Part shown: piece by piece, positions 29,601 through 37,674 of the stretch
Layout of the letters: the number at the start of each line of letters is the position of its first letter
How positions within the stretch are numbered: position 1 is the first letter of the stretch
DNA from: CAVVEC01 sp963770485
GTDB taxonomy: Bacteria > Acidobacteriota > Terriglobia > Terriglobales > Acidobacteriaceae
Length of the DNA stretch: 64,000 nt
Assembly: GCA_963770485.1 (NCBI GenBank)
Contig: CAVYPX010000017.1
Span: 124,001 to 188,000 of the forward strand
Reading direction: 5' to 3'
Program-made: the position numbers and the translations under genes
Notes under the pieces: generated by a model
Seen by the model: the letters and a program-made list of their open reading frames with translations, nothing else
The model's database searches: none
What the model was told of the DNA's origin: nothing

Positions 29601-30959
29601 CGCCGCCAGTTCCAAGTTGTAGCCACCTTGCTCTGTTCCACAACCGATTTCGTCACCGCAATTGATAATGCCGGCATCGTTGATCTGGCTCCAAGGAGTG
29701 TTGCCACTATTCGCGGTTGTCCAGATGCCCTGATCGAAATCATTCGCGTCCACGTACCAGGCGTACATTTCGTTCCGGCCGGGCACTACGGCGATCTCGC
29801 CGCGATAAATGGGGCAACTTGAGGAACTCGGATTCGGTGGGCAAGCCGATGTGGTCAGGCCCGTGCCGGGTTGGTTCGCCAGACGTGTCCAGTTGATTCC
29901 ATCGCTCGAGGAATAGAACCCGTGGTAGCGCAGCGCCGCAAAGAACATCCCGGCGCTGCCGTTGTAGATAACCGAGCTCACTGAGCCGGGAGCGACCGCC
30001 ACGCCGCCGTCACTCACGTTGGCGTAAGTCCACGACGCGCCGCCATTGATCGAGTAGTAGAGACCCAAGTTTGCGGTCACTGGATCTTCTAGGCCCTCGA
30101 TAATTCCCTCCGAAGCTCCCGCCGCCGCGGCCACAACTAGGTTCGGATTACTAGTGCTGAAGGCGATCTTGCTGAAGGCCATCCCCGCGAAGGAACGCGT
30201 GCCCGTGCTGTCTGAGGAAATCAGAATCCAGCTATTGCCTGCGTTTGTGGATCGCAGAATCCCCAGGCCGTAGTAGGAGTCGGCTGAGCTGTTGGCTTCA
30301 CCGGTGCCGACCACGATCACGCCAGTATTGCCCGGTTGGATGGCGATTGCGCCCACCGCCAGCGTGGCCTGACTGTCCGTGATCGGTGTCCACGTGACAC
30401 AACTGGCATTACCGAAACTCCCACAGGCGGCATTCTGTGACTTCCACACTCCGCCATATGCTCCGCCAACATAAACCGTGTTCCCGGTTTGATCGGCGGG
30501 ATCGACGGCAACCGCGGTCGCTCGTCCGGAAACCCAACTGTAGTCATACTGTCCGTCACCGCTCGCATCGGAGGCCAGGGGCGCTGGGCCGAGGGGACAC
30601 CAGACCCCGAGCGGAGAGTTTTGGCATGAAGCGGACTGTCCCGCCTTCTGCGCCTGCGCCAAGCGCGCTGGCCGCATTCGCGTCTTCTGCAGGAGAGCAC
30701 GGTAACGCAGCGTGGCGGCGGATTCCCCAGGAATAGCTCGGCCGCGCAGGAACCACTGCTCGCGCTGCGTGGCTCGGACCTTGTCGGCAACATGCCGCGG
30801 CTGAGGTTCTGAAAAAGGCTTTGCCCCTTGTCCGAAACCAACGGAACTGGTCGAGCCCAGGAACAGCAGCAGGAACCACGAGAAGAGAAGATCCCCGCTC
30901 ACACACGTCCACCCGGACCGAAGCGAAGCGAGCCGGAAGCTCCGATATCCATCCACCAT
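26697..30959 (-). CDS. Giant secreted propeller and Ig-like domain protein
   Basis: 1420 residues. N-terminal hydrophobic signal sequence (LLFSWFLLLFLGS, about 24-36). Residues about 120-880 carry sortilin/BNR-type propeller signs (VGGAYGGVWKSQNA, ILRSTNAGNSWILIS, LWQTTNGGITWADFSG). The C-terminal part contains three or more Ig-like modules of the kind common in Acidobacteria (FALTQLSTSSISVNIP, VQFQVTAAGSF). Near the end is a membrane helix (LATLAVGAVLLGLLIACGGG) preceded by a basic cluster and followed by a short Ser/Gly linker and a last Ig-like strand set. Probably an exported, surface-associated protein; role unknown. Confidence 0.8.
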   Translation of the reverse strand: MVDGYRSFRLASLRSGWTCVSGDLLFSWFLLLFLGSTSSVGFGQGAKPFSEPQPRHVADKVRATQREQWFLRGRAIPGESAATLRYRALLQKTRMRPARLAQAQKAGQSASCQNSPLGVWCPLGPAPLASDASGDGQYDYSWVSGRATAVAVDPADQTGNTVYVGGAYGGVWKSQNAACGSFGNASCVTWTPITDSQATLAVGAIAIQPGNTGVIVVGTGEANSSADSYYGLGILRSTNAGNSWILISSDSTGTRSFAGMAFSKIAFSTSNPNLVVAAAAGASEGIIEGLEDPVTANLGLYYSINGGASWTYANVSDGGVAVAPGSVSSVIYNGSAGMFFAALRYHGFYSSSDGINWTRLANQPGTGLTTSACPPNPSSSSCPIYRGEIAVVPGRNEMYAWYVDANDFDQGIWTTANSGNTPWSQINDAGIINCGDEIGCGTEQGGYNLELAAVPNGSSGVTDLYAGAINLYKCEITSTYPTCSGSGSNTFLNLTHVYGCSSIAKVHPAQHDIASLINTNAQDVMYFANDGGIYRALDGYTGLTTGTCSGSNQFDSLNQTLGSMTQFVSFSQASSDPDVILGGTQGNGSPGTASALISSSWLNVNFGDGGYNQIDPTNEDAWFVSNPPDAISGVNIFACASGINCHTQDFQNNQIVSSATVGGDTGPYYPPFIFQPGDPTQLIVGTCRVWRGPSVGGTYSVLSHSFETGGDGICTGNEMNLVRSLAAAVDLNSFTAIYAGTDSFGPLIPTSPPGGRVWVSPNVANGPSSWVDQTGTINPNNFPISGIAIDSSDRSAQSAYVSIMGWNTVAFPTSHLWQTTNGGITWADFSGSPPNALPDAPANAVLVDSGIVYVGTDVGVFASSTASPSWTEVGTTGGYLPNVAVTALAMYNDGRDQLLRASTYGRGVWQFPIVTTPYYVLTVTPNTMTVFGSQPAVFSGEAIALNGYQGSVTLSCGGTSPPSTWSFSPNPVTLSAQNSVADFTLTASGADRDYSFAVDGIDVNQLEYEFPLTLHVVDFALTQLSTSSISVNIPNTSGPVQFQVTAAGSFNAAVDLSCIGLPAEAACNFEPSSSVNPTAGKPVKVILTIGTMPGTPTGTFPITINGATAGGPNRQPPPPPLSLTITNFADYGLAATCSKSAQCSCTDSATAIASVTGLCVFNGTLTAQNGYNSVVNLSCGSGAPPTCVANPTQLTPTGTGAPFTVTVKSKVDQVYGFNIAGKGTDPSGIGHTVPVKFTTTFDFQITNESGVQSIPAGQAAIYDLDVMPLGGNFPNSVALSCFGLPLESACSFSPAQVNAGSGDTKVELTISTTAPVLSSLRPVGARRSDLYRLGLLLPGLLLSRWPRRRQPRRNRNQILATLAVGAVLLGLLIACGGGSGSSSTSGNSGQPGTNPGTYTVMVKAVSGTLARTTPVTLTVN

Positions 30960-31020
30960 GTTCAGCCCACCAACCCCTCTTGTTCTAAGGCTCTCTAGTT
31001 TGGGAAAAACCTAAAGTCTT

Positions 31021-31149
31021 GTCATTCCGAGGAGCGAGAGCGGCGAGGGATCTGCAGTTTTCCTCGGATCGTGAAGAACTGCAGATTCCTCCCCCTCGGC
31101 TTCGCTCGGGGCTCGACCTTCGGTCTCGGCAAAAACCGCCCCGGATGAC
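31021..31149. repeat. Dispersed palindromic repeat (GTCATTCCGAG type)
   Basis: Starts GTCATTCCGAGGAGCGAG and ends in the inverse GGATGAC. The middle contains GGGATCTGCAGTT and, inverted, AACTGCAGATTCC, matching the copy at 37559-37645. Lies downstream of the giant secreted protein gene start. Confidence 0.7.
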
Positions 31150-31183
31150 CACAAGATGGGATCTTCCACCAGCTCGAACGCTC

Positions 31184-31549
31184 CTACGCCACCTTGGGCG
31201 GAAACAGCGGCTCGGATTTACTGGGCGTGATTTTCCCCAGTTTGACCAGGCGCGCCACAATCGCCGGAACAGTGCGGTTGTGCGTCTTCGCAATTTCCTT
31301 GAAATCCATTCCTTTGCGCACCTCCTCGCACACCTGGGCATCTTCCGTCCGGGACCAATACTTGCCCGCGCTCGTCGGCCGGTTCTGCTCGCGTTCCTGT
31401 TGTGCGGTCAATGCCGCGACCGCTCGGTTCAAAGACTTGACCGCTTGCGCGCAGCGGCAGACGGAGTCGTCAGGCAGAGCCTGTCCCGTCTCCGGATTCA
31501 ACCCATCTGCCAAACCACGTATGAATTTGATCGCTTCCTGAATTTCCAT
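31184..31549 (-). CDS. Small HTH/Myb-like protein of unknown function
   Basis: 121 residues. The N-terminal half is helical (MEIQEAIKFIRGLADGLNPE) with a Cys pair (CRCAQAVKSLNRAVAALTAQ). The C-terminal half (WSRTEDAQVCEEVRKGMDFK, then EIAKTHNRTVPAIVARLVKL) resembles a Myb/SANT-like or helix-turn-helix module seen in small conserved proteins and attached to some helicases. I do not recognise a named family. No neighbours on the same strand close by. Confidence 0.65.
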   Translation of the reverse strand: MEIQEAIKFIRGLADGLNPETGQALPDDSVCRCAQAVKSLNRAVAALTAQQEREQNRPTSAGKYWSRTEDAQVCEEVRKGMDFKEIAKTHNRTVPAIVARLVKLGKITPSKSEPLFPPKVA

Positions 31550-31688
31550 CCCGGCACCTCCGTTCCAGAACAGCTATCGTAGCCGCGCGGCGGCGCGGGC
31601 CTTTGTGACCGCTGAACATTTCCGCATCGGGCCGGCCCAGATTGGAACTGGCAGGACTTCGATTTGGCTATACTGATTTCCGTGATTT

Positions 31689-31750
31689 GTCATTCTGAGC
31701 GCGGCAGCGGCTTCGCGAAGCGAAGGTGCGGCGGTGTCGAAGGATCCCTA
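31689..31750. repeat. Dispersed palindromic repeat (GTCATTCTGAGC type)
   Basis: Begins GTCATTCTGAGCGCGGCAGC, includes the hairpin CTTCGCGAAG, and ends CGAAGGATCCCTA. Lies upstream of modB. The rest of the 280-bp gap shows no gene. Confidence 0.65.
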
Positions 31751-31829
31751 GCTGATCGGCAAAGAAAGAAGTTGCCTGGCATTCTGACGATGCGGCAGTA
31801 AATGCGTTTCCGTTCCACGTTGAGGACCG

Positions 31830-32483
31830 ATGGATTGGCAAGCGTTCTGGCTCACAATCCGGCTGGCGGTGCTGGTCGCTGGGATTCTGGTGGTGATCGG
31901 GTTGCCCATCGCCTACTGGATCACGTACTCGCGTTGGCGATGGAAGTTCCTGGCGGAAGCGGTCGTAGCCTTGCCGATCGTTCTGCCTCCGACAGTGCTG
32001 GGATTTTATGTGCTGGTGGCGCTCGGTTCGCGTAGTCCCTTAGGACGCTGGTGGCAGGCCATGACCGGGCACACCCTCGCATTTACATTTGCTGGGCTGG
32101 TCATCGGCTCCATCATTTACAGCCTGCCTTTTGCGGTGCAACCCTTCGCCGCTTCCTTTGCGCTCGTCGATCCCAGACTGACCGCGGCTTCGGCGACTCT
32201 GGGCGCTTCCCGCCTGCGAACATTTTTCCGCGTAATTTTGCCACTGTCTGTTCCCGGACTTGTGACCGGAGTGGCCTTGAGCTTTGCTCACACCTTGGGC
32301 GAGTTCGGTGTGGTGCTGATGGTCGGGGGAAACATTCCCGGAGTCACGCGGACCGTTTCCATTGATATTTACGACAAAGTTCAGTCGCTGAGCTACGCGG
32401 CCGCCAACCAGACCGCCTTGGTGCTGCTGGCGATTTCCTTCGCAGCGTTGTCTCTGGTCTACGGCGTGAACCAGAAAGTATGA
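31830..32483 (+). CDS. modB: Molybdate ABC transporter permease
   Basis: 217 residues, five or six membrane helices. The EAA-type loop that contacts the ATPase is present (ATLGASRLRTFFRVILPLSV), and LALTLGEF-like HTLGEFGVVLMVGGNIPG is characteristic of ModB. With ModC it moves molybdate across the inner membrane. The usual periplasmic binding protein ModA is not encoded next to it, so it may be elsewhere in the genome. Followed 211 bp later by modC. Confidence 0.92.
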   Translation: MDWQAFWLTIRLAVLVAGILVVIGLPIAYWITYSRWRWKFLAEAVVALPIVLPPTVLGFYVLVALGSRSPLGRWWQAMTGHTLAFTFAGLVIGSIIYSLPFAVQPFAASFALVDPRLTAASATLGASRLRTFFRVILPLSVPGLVTGVALSFAHTLGEFGVVLMVGGNIPGVTRTVSIDIYDKVQSLSYAAANQTALVLLAISFAALSLVYGVNQKV

Positions 32484-32523
32484 TCGGCGTGGCTTTGGAA
32501 ATGACTCGCGAGTGGGAGTGTGG

Positions 32524-32543
32524 CGCGGACATTCTTGTCCGCG
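32524..32543. repeat. Short perfect hairpin between modB and modC
   Basis: CGCGGACA, 4-nt loop TTCT, TGTCCGCG: an 8-bp perfect stem. It resembles dispersed hairpin repeats of Acidobacteria. No T-run follows, so it is not a typical terminator. Confidence 0.6.
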
Positions 32544-32694
32544 TCGTATAGGTGGCCGCTGCGGGGCTGGCATCGGCAAGACTGCGGGTGCCCATCCTCC
32601 GCGCTTTTTGTGTTCAGTTCCATGTCATGGGAGGACACGCAGTTTGCGGAAGGATGGGAGGCGAGCGCTGCTGGCGGCAAAGGCCGATGCGATT

Positions 32695-33864
32695 ATGATA
32701 TTGCCATCGGTGAAGGCCGCTTCTCACAATCTCGCGCCCGCCACGCCCGCCAGTGTAGCGTTTACTGACGAGCTTGTAGCCTGTTTGCGCAAGCGTTTTG
32801 CCAGCGGCGGCCACGATTTCGCGCTCGACGTCTCGTTCAACCTCACTGCCGGGATTACGATCCTATTTGGGCCCTCCGGGGCAGGGAAGACCACGCTGCT
32901 CAACTGCATCGCGGGCCTGACCACGCCTGACTCAGGGAAGATTGCGATTGATGGACGGATTCTGTTCGACCGCGAGCGCGAAATCAATCTCTCCGTGCGC
33001 CGCCGCAGAATCGGTTACGTGTTTCAGGATCTTGCTCTGTTTCCTCATCTCAATGTCAGGAGAAATGTCGAGTACGGGCTCGCGGACGTTGATAGAAACG
33101 AACGGCGAAGGCGAAGTGACGCCATACTCGAATCTTTTCGCATCTCTCATCTAGGCGAACATAAGCCCGGCCAGATTTCCGGCGGGGAGCGGCAAAGGGT
33201 GGCGCTGGCTCGCGCGCTGGTCACCGATCCTTGCGTCCTTCTGCTCGACGAACCGCTCGCGGCGCTCGACACCCCAACAAAATTGAAGATCATTGATGAC
33301 TTGCGCGCCTGGAACCATGAACATCGGATTCCGATTCTTTACGTGACTCACAACCGCGAGGAGGTCTTCGCCCTGGGCGAACGCATGCTGGTGCTGGAGA
33401 ACGGGCAGATTATCGCGGACGGCACTCCGCATGAGGTCATGACTGCGCCACATCTGGAGACGGTGGCGCAATTGGCCGGCTTCGAGAATATATTTGACGC
33501 CATAGTGGTTGCTACAAATGAAGACCGCGGCACTATGACCTGCCGCATCGCGGGCCGCCAAGTGGAACTGGAAACCCCGCTGGTGCGAGCGGAAACAGGC
33601 TCGACTCTCCGCGTGGGGATTCGCGCCGGCGACATCCTGCTGGCCACGGTTCAACCCAGCGGCCTGAGCGCGCGCAACGTGATTCCGGGGCGCATCGTTT
33701 CTCTGGCGCAGCGCGATGTCATCGTCGTGGCTCGCGTCAATTGCGGAGTGGAGATGGAAGTTCACCTCACGCTCGCCGCACGCGACTCCCTTCAACTCCA
33801 GCCGGGCCGCGATGTCTGGCTGATTGTGAAGACGCACTCCTGCCATCTGATGGCCAGGCCTTGA
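32695..33864 (+). CDS. modC: Molybdate ABC transporter ATP-binding protein
   Basis: About 389 residues from ATG at 32695. The ORF is open from 32512 but the first 61 codons look non-coding. Walker A GPSGAGKTT (about 59-67), Q-loop GYVFQDLALFPHL, signature ISGGERQRVALARAL, Walker B CVLLLDEPLAAL, H-loop ILYVTHNREE. The C-terminal region (about 290-385; VRAETGSTLRVGIRAGDILL, SARNVIPGRIVSL) is the molybdate-binding Mop/TOBE domain. Energises molybdate import with ModB. Confidence 0.93.
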   Translation: MILPSVKAASHNLAPATPASVAFTDELVACLRKRFASGGHDFALDVSFNLTAGITILFGPSGAGKTTLLNCIAGLTTPDSGKIAIDGRILFDREREINLSVRRRRIGYVFQDLALFPHLNVRRNVEYGLADVDRNERRRRSDAILESFRISHLGEHKPGQISGGERQRVALARALVTDPCVLLLDEPLAALDTPTKLKIIDDLRAWNHEHRIPILYVTHNREEVFALGERMLVLENGQIIADGTPHEVMTAPHLETVAQLAGFENIFDAIVVATNEDRGTMTCRIAGRQVELETPLVRAETGSTLRVGIRAGDILLATVQPSGLSARNVIPGRIVSLAQRDVIVVARVNCGVEMEVHLTLAARDSLQLQPGRDVWLIVKTHSCHLMARP

Positions 33865-33918
33865 CATCTTTTTGCCAGGTGCAAGCAGCGCAATCCCGGT
33901 AGTGGCTCAGTTTGATTT

Positions 33919-33970
33919 GTCATCCCGAGCAAGCGTTCTTTGCGAGGCAAGAATCGCGCGTTTGGCTCGC
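33919..33970. repeat. Dispersed palindromic repeat with hairpin core
   Basis: GTCATCCCGAGCAAGC followed by a hairpin core (33935-33970) whose arms GCGAGGCAAG and TTTGGCTCGC pair imperfectly. Same element type as at 19034-19070. Confidence 0.65.
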
Positions 33971-34110
33971 TTCCAGATCAAACTGAGCCGTTACCGCAAT
34001 CTCTTTCATCTTGACGCCAGTTCAGCCCCGGGCGACAATGTGACCTCGGCCCGCCGCACTCCTCCCTCGCAGCGGCCACGGGGCCGGGAAGGTCGATGTC
34101 GTTGGAAAGC

Positions 34111-34147
34111 AGGTCCCTCCACTACGCTCCGCTCCGGTCGGGATGAC
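34111..34147. repeat. Dispersed repeat, inverse orientation
   Basis: AGGTCCCTCCACTACGCTCC through CGGTCGGGATGAC: the inverse of the GTCATCCCGACC-GGAGGGACCT element. With 33919-33970 it forms a pair around a short spacer. Confidence 0.6.
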
Positions 34148-34207
34148 AAACTTATGTAGGCGAATATTGACTTTGGAATAGCGGTTCACGGTAGAAGGTG
34201 AATTCTC

Positions 34208-35803
34208 ATGACGACGAAGGCGCAACGTCGGATCTGTCTCTTGGGGAAGAACCCGATTCCGGCGAGAAGCCTGCGCCCGGTCGGTGCGGCACTGGTGTTG
34301 GCAAGCACGCTGGTATCGGTAGTCCTCGCGGCGCAATCGGTACAAGCGCAGACCGTCACCACATTCGAAGGCATTGACGCATCGCAATATGTTTTGCACG
34401 AGAGGCCGCAACATGACGTTGATCCCAACGGCGCAGTGGGCACCAAGCAGTTTATGGAATGGACGAACGTAGTCTTCCAGGCCTACGACAAAGCATCCGG
34501 GCAGCCGGTTTGGTCCGCCGGGCCTGTGCAGGGCACTTTGCCGTGGAAGAGCAACAAGATCACGGGCTGCGATATTGCCGGCGATGGTGTGATCCTCTTC
34601 GATCGCCTGGCCTCGCGCTGGGTAGTTGGTGGGCACAACACCCCTCCCAAAGGAAACACTTTCTCCTACTGTATCGCTGTTTCGAACACGGACGACCTGG
34701 CTTCGCCCTCGCTGGCTTGGTACGCCTACGAGTTTCCCCTGAATATAGGGGTGAATGGAGAGAATAATCCCTTCTTCCCGGACTGGCCCAAGCTGGGTAC
34801 CTGGGCAGACGCTTACTACTTGAGCTTTGATGCTATCGACGTGGACCAGAAGCGTATTGTCGGGGCCGGGTTTTGCGCGATGGATCGCACAAGCATGCTG
34901 ACAGGGTCCAAGAACCCCAACCCCATTCAGTGTCTTACCGATCCTCCCCAACTTCCGGCGCATGGCTCTTTCTATCCGAAACACAGTCCCATCCCGGCGG
35001 ATGTGGAGGGTCTGACTCCACCCCCTTCGGGCCAGGACCTGTTTTACGTGAGCATTCAGGCGCCTCCCAGTGGTCGAACAACATCCAACACCATTAACTT
35101 GTGGGACTTCCATCTCAATTGGTCGGGAGGTTCCACCCTGACGAACTCGCCGCTCACCGTGCCCACCTACACTCCCGGATGCTATGAGCCGTCGAAACCG
35201 ACGGTTGCCACGTGCGTTCCCCAGCCTGCCACCCGCCCGACCGGTGGCCATTATGTAGTGGACTCGGTTGGCGACCGGTTGATGCCTCGTCTTGCCTACC
35301 GGAATTTTGGCTCTTACCAGTCCTACCTGGTCAGCCATACGGTTCGGGTCGGTACAGGCGCAAGCAAGCAGACAGGAATCCGCTGGTACGAGCTTCGCGG
35401 CAGCGGAACTCCCACGCTCTATCAGAGCGGCACGATTAGCCGGAGCGATTCGATTTTTCGCTTCCTGCCCAGCGTTGCTCAGGATCATGTTGGCAACGCC
35501 GTCGTGGGTTACAGCGTGTCCAGTCCGAAGATTCATCCCGGCATTCGTGCGTCGTCCTGGAGCCTGACGAAAAACGGGAAGGCGGCGGAGGTCGTGATTC
35601 AGAACGGGGGAGGGGATCAGGAAGACTCATTGCGCTGGGGCGACTATACCAGCATGACTGTAAACCCGGTGGATGACTGCACTTTTTGGTTTGTGGATGA
35701 GTACTTCGCCGCCAACGAGATCGGACCTCCCATCAACTGGCACACCAGGATCGGGAGCTTCGCCCTGCCCAGTTGCACGGGCGGGAAAGCGCGTAGGCCG
35801 TAA
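34208..35803 (+). CDS. Secreted hypothetical protein
   Basis: 531 residues. Long N-terminal signal sequence with a hydrophobic stretch (ALVLASTLVSVVLAAQSVQA, about 28-47). The mature part contains conserved-looking aromatic/Gly-rich segments (DVDPNGAVGTKQFMEWTN, VVGGHNTPP, WGDYTSMTVNPVDDCTFWFV, DEYFAANE) and several Cys. The DPNGAVG and RWGDYTSMTVDP-type motifs recur in acidobacterial secreted proteins of unknown function, perhaps propeller-like. No ribosome site of note. Not assigned to a family with certainty. Confidence 0.7.
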   Translation: MTTKAQRRICLLGKNPIPARSLRPVGAALVLASTLVSVVLAAQSVQAQTVTTFEGIDASQYVLHERPQHDVDPNGAVGTKQFMEWTNVVFQAYDKASGQPVWSAGPVQGTLPWKSNKITGCDIAGDGVILFDRLASRWVVGGHNTPPKGNTFSYCIAVSNTDDLASPSLAWYAYEFPLNIGVNGENNPFFPDWPKLGTWADAYYLSFDAIDVDQKRIVGAGFCAMDRTSMLTGSKNPNPIQCLTDPPQLPAHGSFYPKHSPIPADVEGLTPPPSGQDLFYVSIQAPPSGRTTSNTINLWDFHLNWSGGSTLTNSPLTVPTYTPGCYEPSKPTVATCVPQPATRPTGGHYVVDSVGDRLMPRLAYRNFGSYQSYLVSHTVRVGTGASKQTGIRWYELRGSGTPTLYQSGTISRSDSIFRFLPSVAQDHVGNAVVGYSVSSPKIHPGIRASSWSLTKNGKAAEVVIQNGGGDQEDSLRWGDYTSMTVNPVDDCTFWFVDEYFAANEIGPPINWHTRIGSFALPSCTGGKARRP

Positions 35804-35989
35804 GGTTCACCCCGCACGAAGGTCACGCTCGCGCCCACACTTGCGACCAGCAGTTCCTGAATCAAGTGTTGCATGTTATGTCGGTTGCACACAGGACCGA
35901 CGCACCGCCTGCTATCCAAAATGAGCGTGGCGAGTCTAGCAACAACAGGCGTTCATCCGAGCCCATCCCACATGCGAAGGAGTAACCCA

Positions 35990-37498
35990 ATGCGCCGAAG
36001 TGACTACACGCGTTTTGTACTGATTGCAATGGTTGCGCTGGGCGTTGCCACGTGGACTGCGTGCAACAACACCAGCAACAGCGCGGTGTCTGCCGCCGCA
36101 TCATCCGATGCCGGCAAGGTCCCCATCACAACAAATTCCGAAGAGGCAAGAAAAGAATATTTGCAAGGGCGGGATCTCTCGGAAAGACTGCTTGGTGCAG
36201 AGTCCATCCAGCATTTTGACAAAGCCATCGCGCTCGATCCGGATTTCGCCACCGCCGAATTAGCGCGCGCTAACAACTCTCCTACGGCCAACGAATTCTT
36301 TGAGCATGAGAAGAAGGCGGTGAGCCTGGCGGAGAAAACTTCGGAAGGCGAGAAGCTGTTGATCCTCGCGAATGAAGCGGGAACCAACGGCGATGTAACC
36401 AAACAGAAGGAATATCTCGACAAACTGATCGCGGCCTACCCCAACGATGAGCGGGCCCAATTCGCGCTGGGAACCTTTTATTTTGGCCAGCAAGATTATG
36501 CCGAAGCCGTCGATCACCTCAAGAGAGCGACCGAACTGGCCGCGAACTACTCGCCGGCTTACAACCTTCTCGGCTATGCCTACCGGCAGCAGGCGGATTA
36601 CTCCGACGCCGAGCAGGCGCTCAAGAAATATACGGAGCTCATTCCCAACGATCCGAACCCTTACGACTCATATGCCGAATTGCTGCTGAAGATGGGCAGA
36701 TTCGACGACTCGGTCGCGCAATACCGCAAGGCGCTCTCGATTGATCCCCATTTCGCCGCATCGCATTTCGGAGTTTCTGCCGACCTGATGTATACGGGTA
36801 AGTCCGACGAGGCGACTGCCGAATTGCAGAAGTTGGCGGATGCGGCACGCAACGATGGCGAGCTCCGGGTTGCGTTCTTCGGCATGGCAGTTGTTGCCGC
36901 CGATAGCGGCAAGTTGGACAAGGCGCTGCTGGCAATCGACAAAGAATATGCCGTGGCGGAGAAGAAAAACGACGTGGCGGCCATGTCGGCCGACCTCCAA
37001 GCCAAGGGGAACATTAGTTTTGAGATGCAGAAGTATGACCTGGCTGCACAGCTGTTCCAGCATTCCCTCCAGTTGGTTGAAGATTCGAGCCTCTCGCAGG
37101 AGATCAAAGACAACCAGAGCCTTCTCTATCACTTCAATATGGCCGCGGTGGCAATCGGAAAGAAGGACTACGCCGCAGCCAAAACTCATGCCGAGGAATT
37201 CCGCCAAGGTGCGGGGGCTACCAAGAACCCGCAGCAAGTGAAACAGGCTCATGAACTGGCAGGCCGAATCGCTCTGGCACAGAAGGATTACGACCAGGCC
37301 ATTGCCGAGTTGGCACAAGCCAACCTGCAAAACCCGCAGAACCTCTATCGCCTGGGCCAGGCTTATCAAGCCAAAGGCGATGGAGCCAGGTCCAAGGAGT
37401 ATTTCGCGAAGGTTGCCGGCTTTAATTCACTTCCGCAGCTGAATTACGCCTTCATTCGAGTGAGGGCCCAAAAGATGGTTGCGGGCAAGCAAGGGTGA
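35990..37498 (+). CDS. TPR-repeat lipoprotein
   Basis: About 502 residues from ATG at 35990, chosen because AAGGAG lies 7 nt upstream and a lipoprotein signal peptide follows (RFVLIAMVALGVATWTACNN, Cys at about 23). The mature protein is a chain of TPR helices (YLQGRDLSERLLGAESIQHF, QALKKYTELIPNDPNPYDSY, AQYRKALSIDPHFAASHFGV, QKDYDQAIAELAQANL). TPR lipoproteins act as periplasmic or outer-membrane scaffolds. Ends at a strong terminator. Partners are unknown. Confidence 0.85.
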   Translation: MRRSDYTRFVLIAMVALGVATWTACNNTSNSAVSAAASSDAGKVPITTNSEEARKEYLQGRDLSERLLGAESIQHFDKAIALDPDFATAELARANNSPTANEFFEHEKKAVSLAEKTSEGEKLLILANEAGTNGDVTKQKEYLDKLIAAYPNDERAQFALGTFYFGQQDYAEAVDHLKRATELAANYSPAYNLLGYAYRQQADYSDAEQALKKYTELIPNDPNPYDSYAELLLKMGRFDDSVAQYRKALSIDPHFAASHFGVSADLMYTGKSDEATAELQKLADAARNDGELRVAFFGMAVVAADSGKLDKALLAIDKEYAVAEKKNDVAAMSADLQAKGNISFEMQKYDLAAQLFQHSLQLVEDSSLSQEIKDNQSLLYHFNMAAVAIGKKDYAAAKTHAEEFRQGAGATKNPQQVKQAHELAGRIALAQKDYDQAIAELAQANLQNPQNLYRLGQAYQAKGDGARSKEYFAKVAGFNSLPQLNYAFIRVRAQKMVAGKQG

Positions 37499-37505
37499 CG
37501 CTAGA

Positions 37506-37540
37506 AAGAGGAGCGCTGAGGCGCCCGCTCCTCTTTTCTT
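37506..37540 (+). terminator. Rho-independent terminator after the TPR lipoprotein
   Basis: Ten-bp stem AAGAGGAGCG / CGCTCCTCTT with a 10-nt loop, followed by TTCTTT. Confidence 0.85.
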
Positions 37541-37558
37541 TGTGTGGTGTGTCTTGTT

Positions 37559-37645
37559 GTCATCCCGAGCGGAGCCGAGGGATCTGTAGTTCTTTACCAT
37601 GGGAAAAACTGCAGATTCCTCGTCGCTCTGGCTCCTCGGAATGAC
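37559..37645. repeat. Full-length dispersed palindromic repeat
   Basis: 87 bp with inverted ends: GTCATCCCGAGCGGAGCCGA at one side and, inverted, the stretch ending CCTCGGAATGAC at the other, with GGGATCTGTAGTT / AACTGCAGATTCC inside. It can fold into one long hairpin. Lies between convergent genes. Confidence 0.75.
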
Positions 37646-37674
37646 AAGCGCTCTTGTTTTTTCTCGGAGCATGA

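Larger units (their letters stand above)
33865..34207. other. Intergenic region with dispersed repeats
   Basis: 343 bp between modC and the next secreted protein gene. It contains a GTCATCCCGAGC repeat with hairpin core (33919-33970) and a second copy in inverse orientation (34111-34147, ending GGGATGAC). No gene is seen. Confidence 0.65.

Noticed and set aside
30386..30400. Near-palindrome GTGTCCACGTGACAC
   Set aside because: Not a perfect palindrome, not a parS consensus, and inside the giant secreted protein gene.
34022..35536. 504-residue ORF antisense to the secreted protein gene
   Set aside because: Opposite-strand shadow; the plus-strand gene has a signal peptide and coherent sequence.
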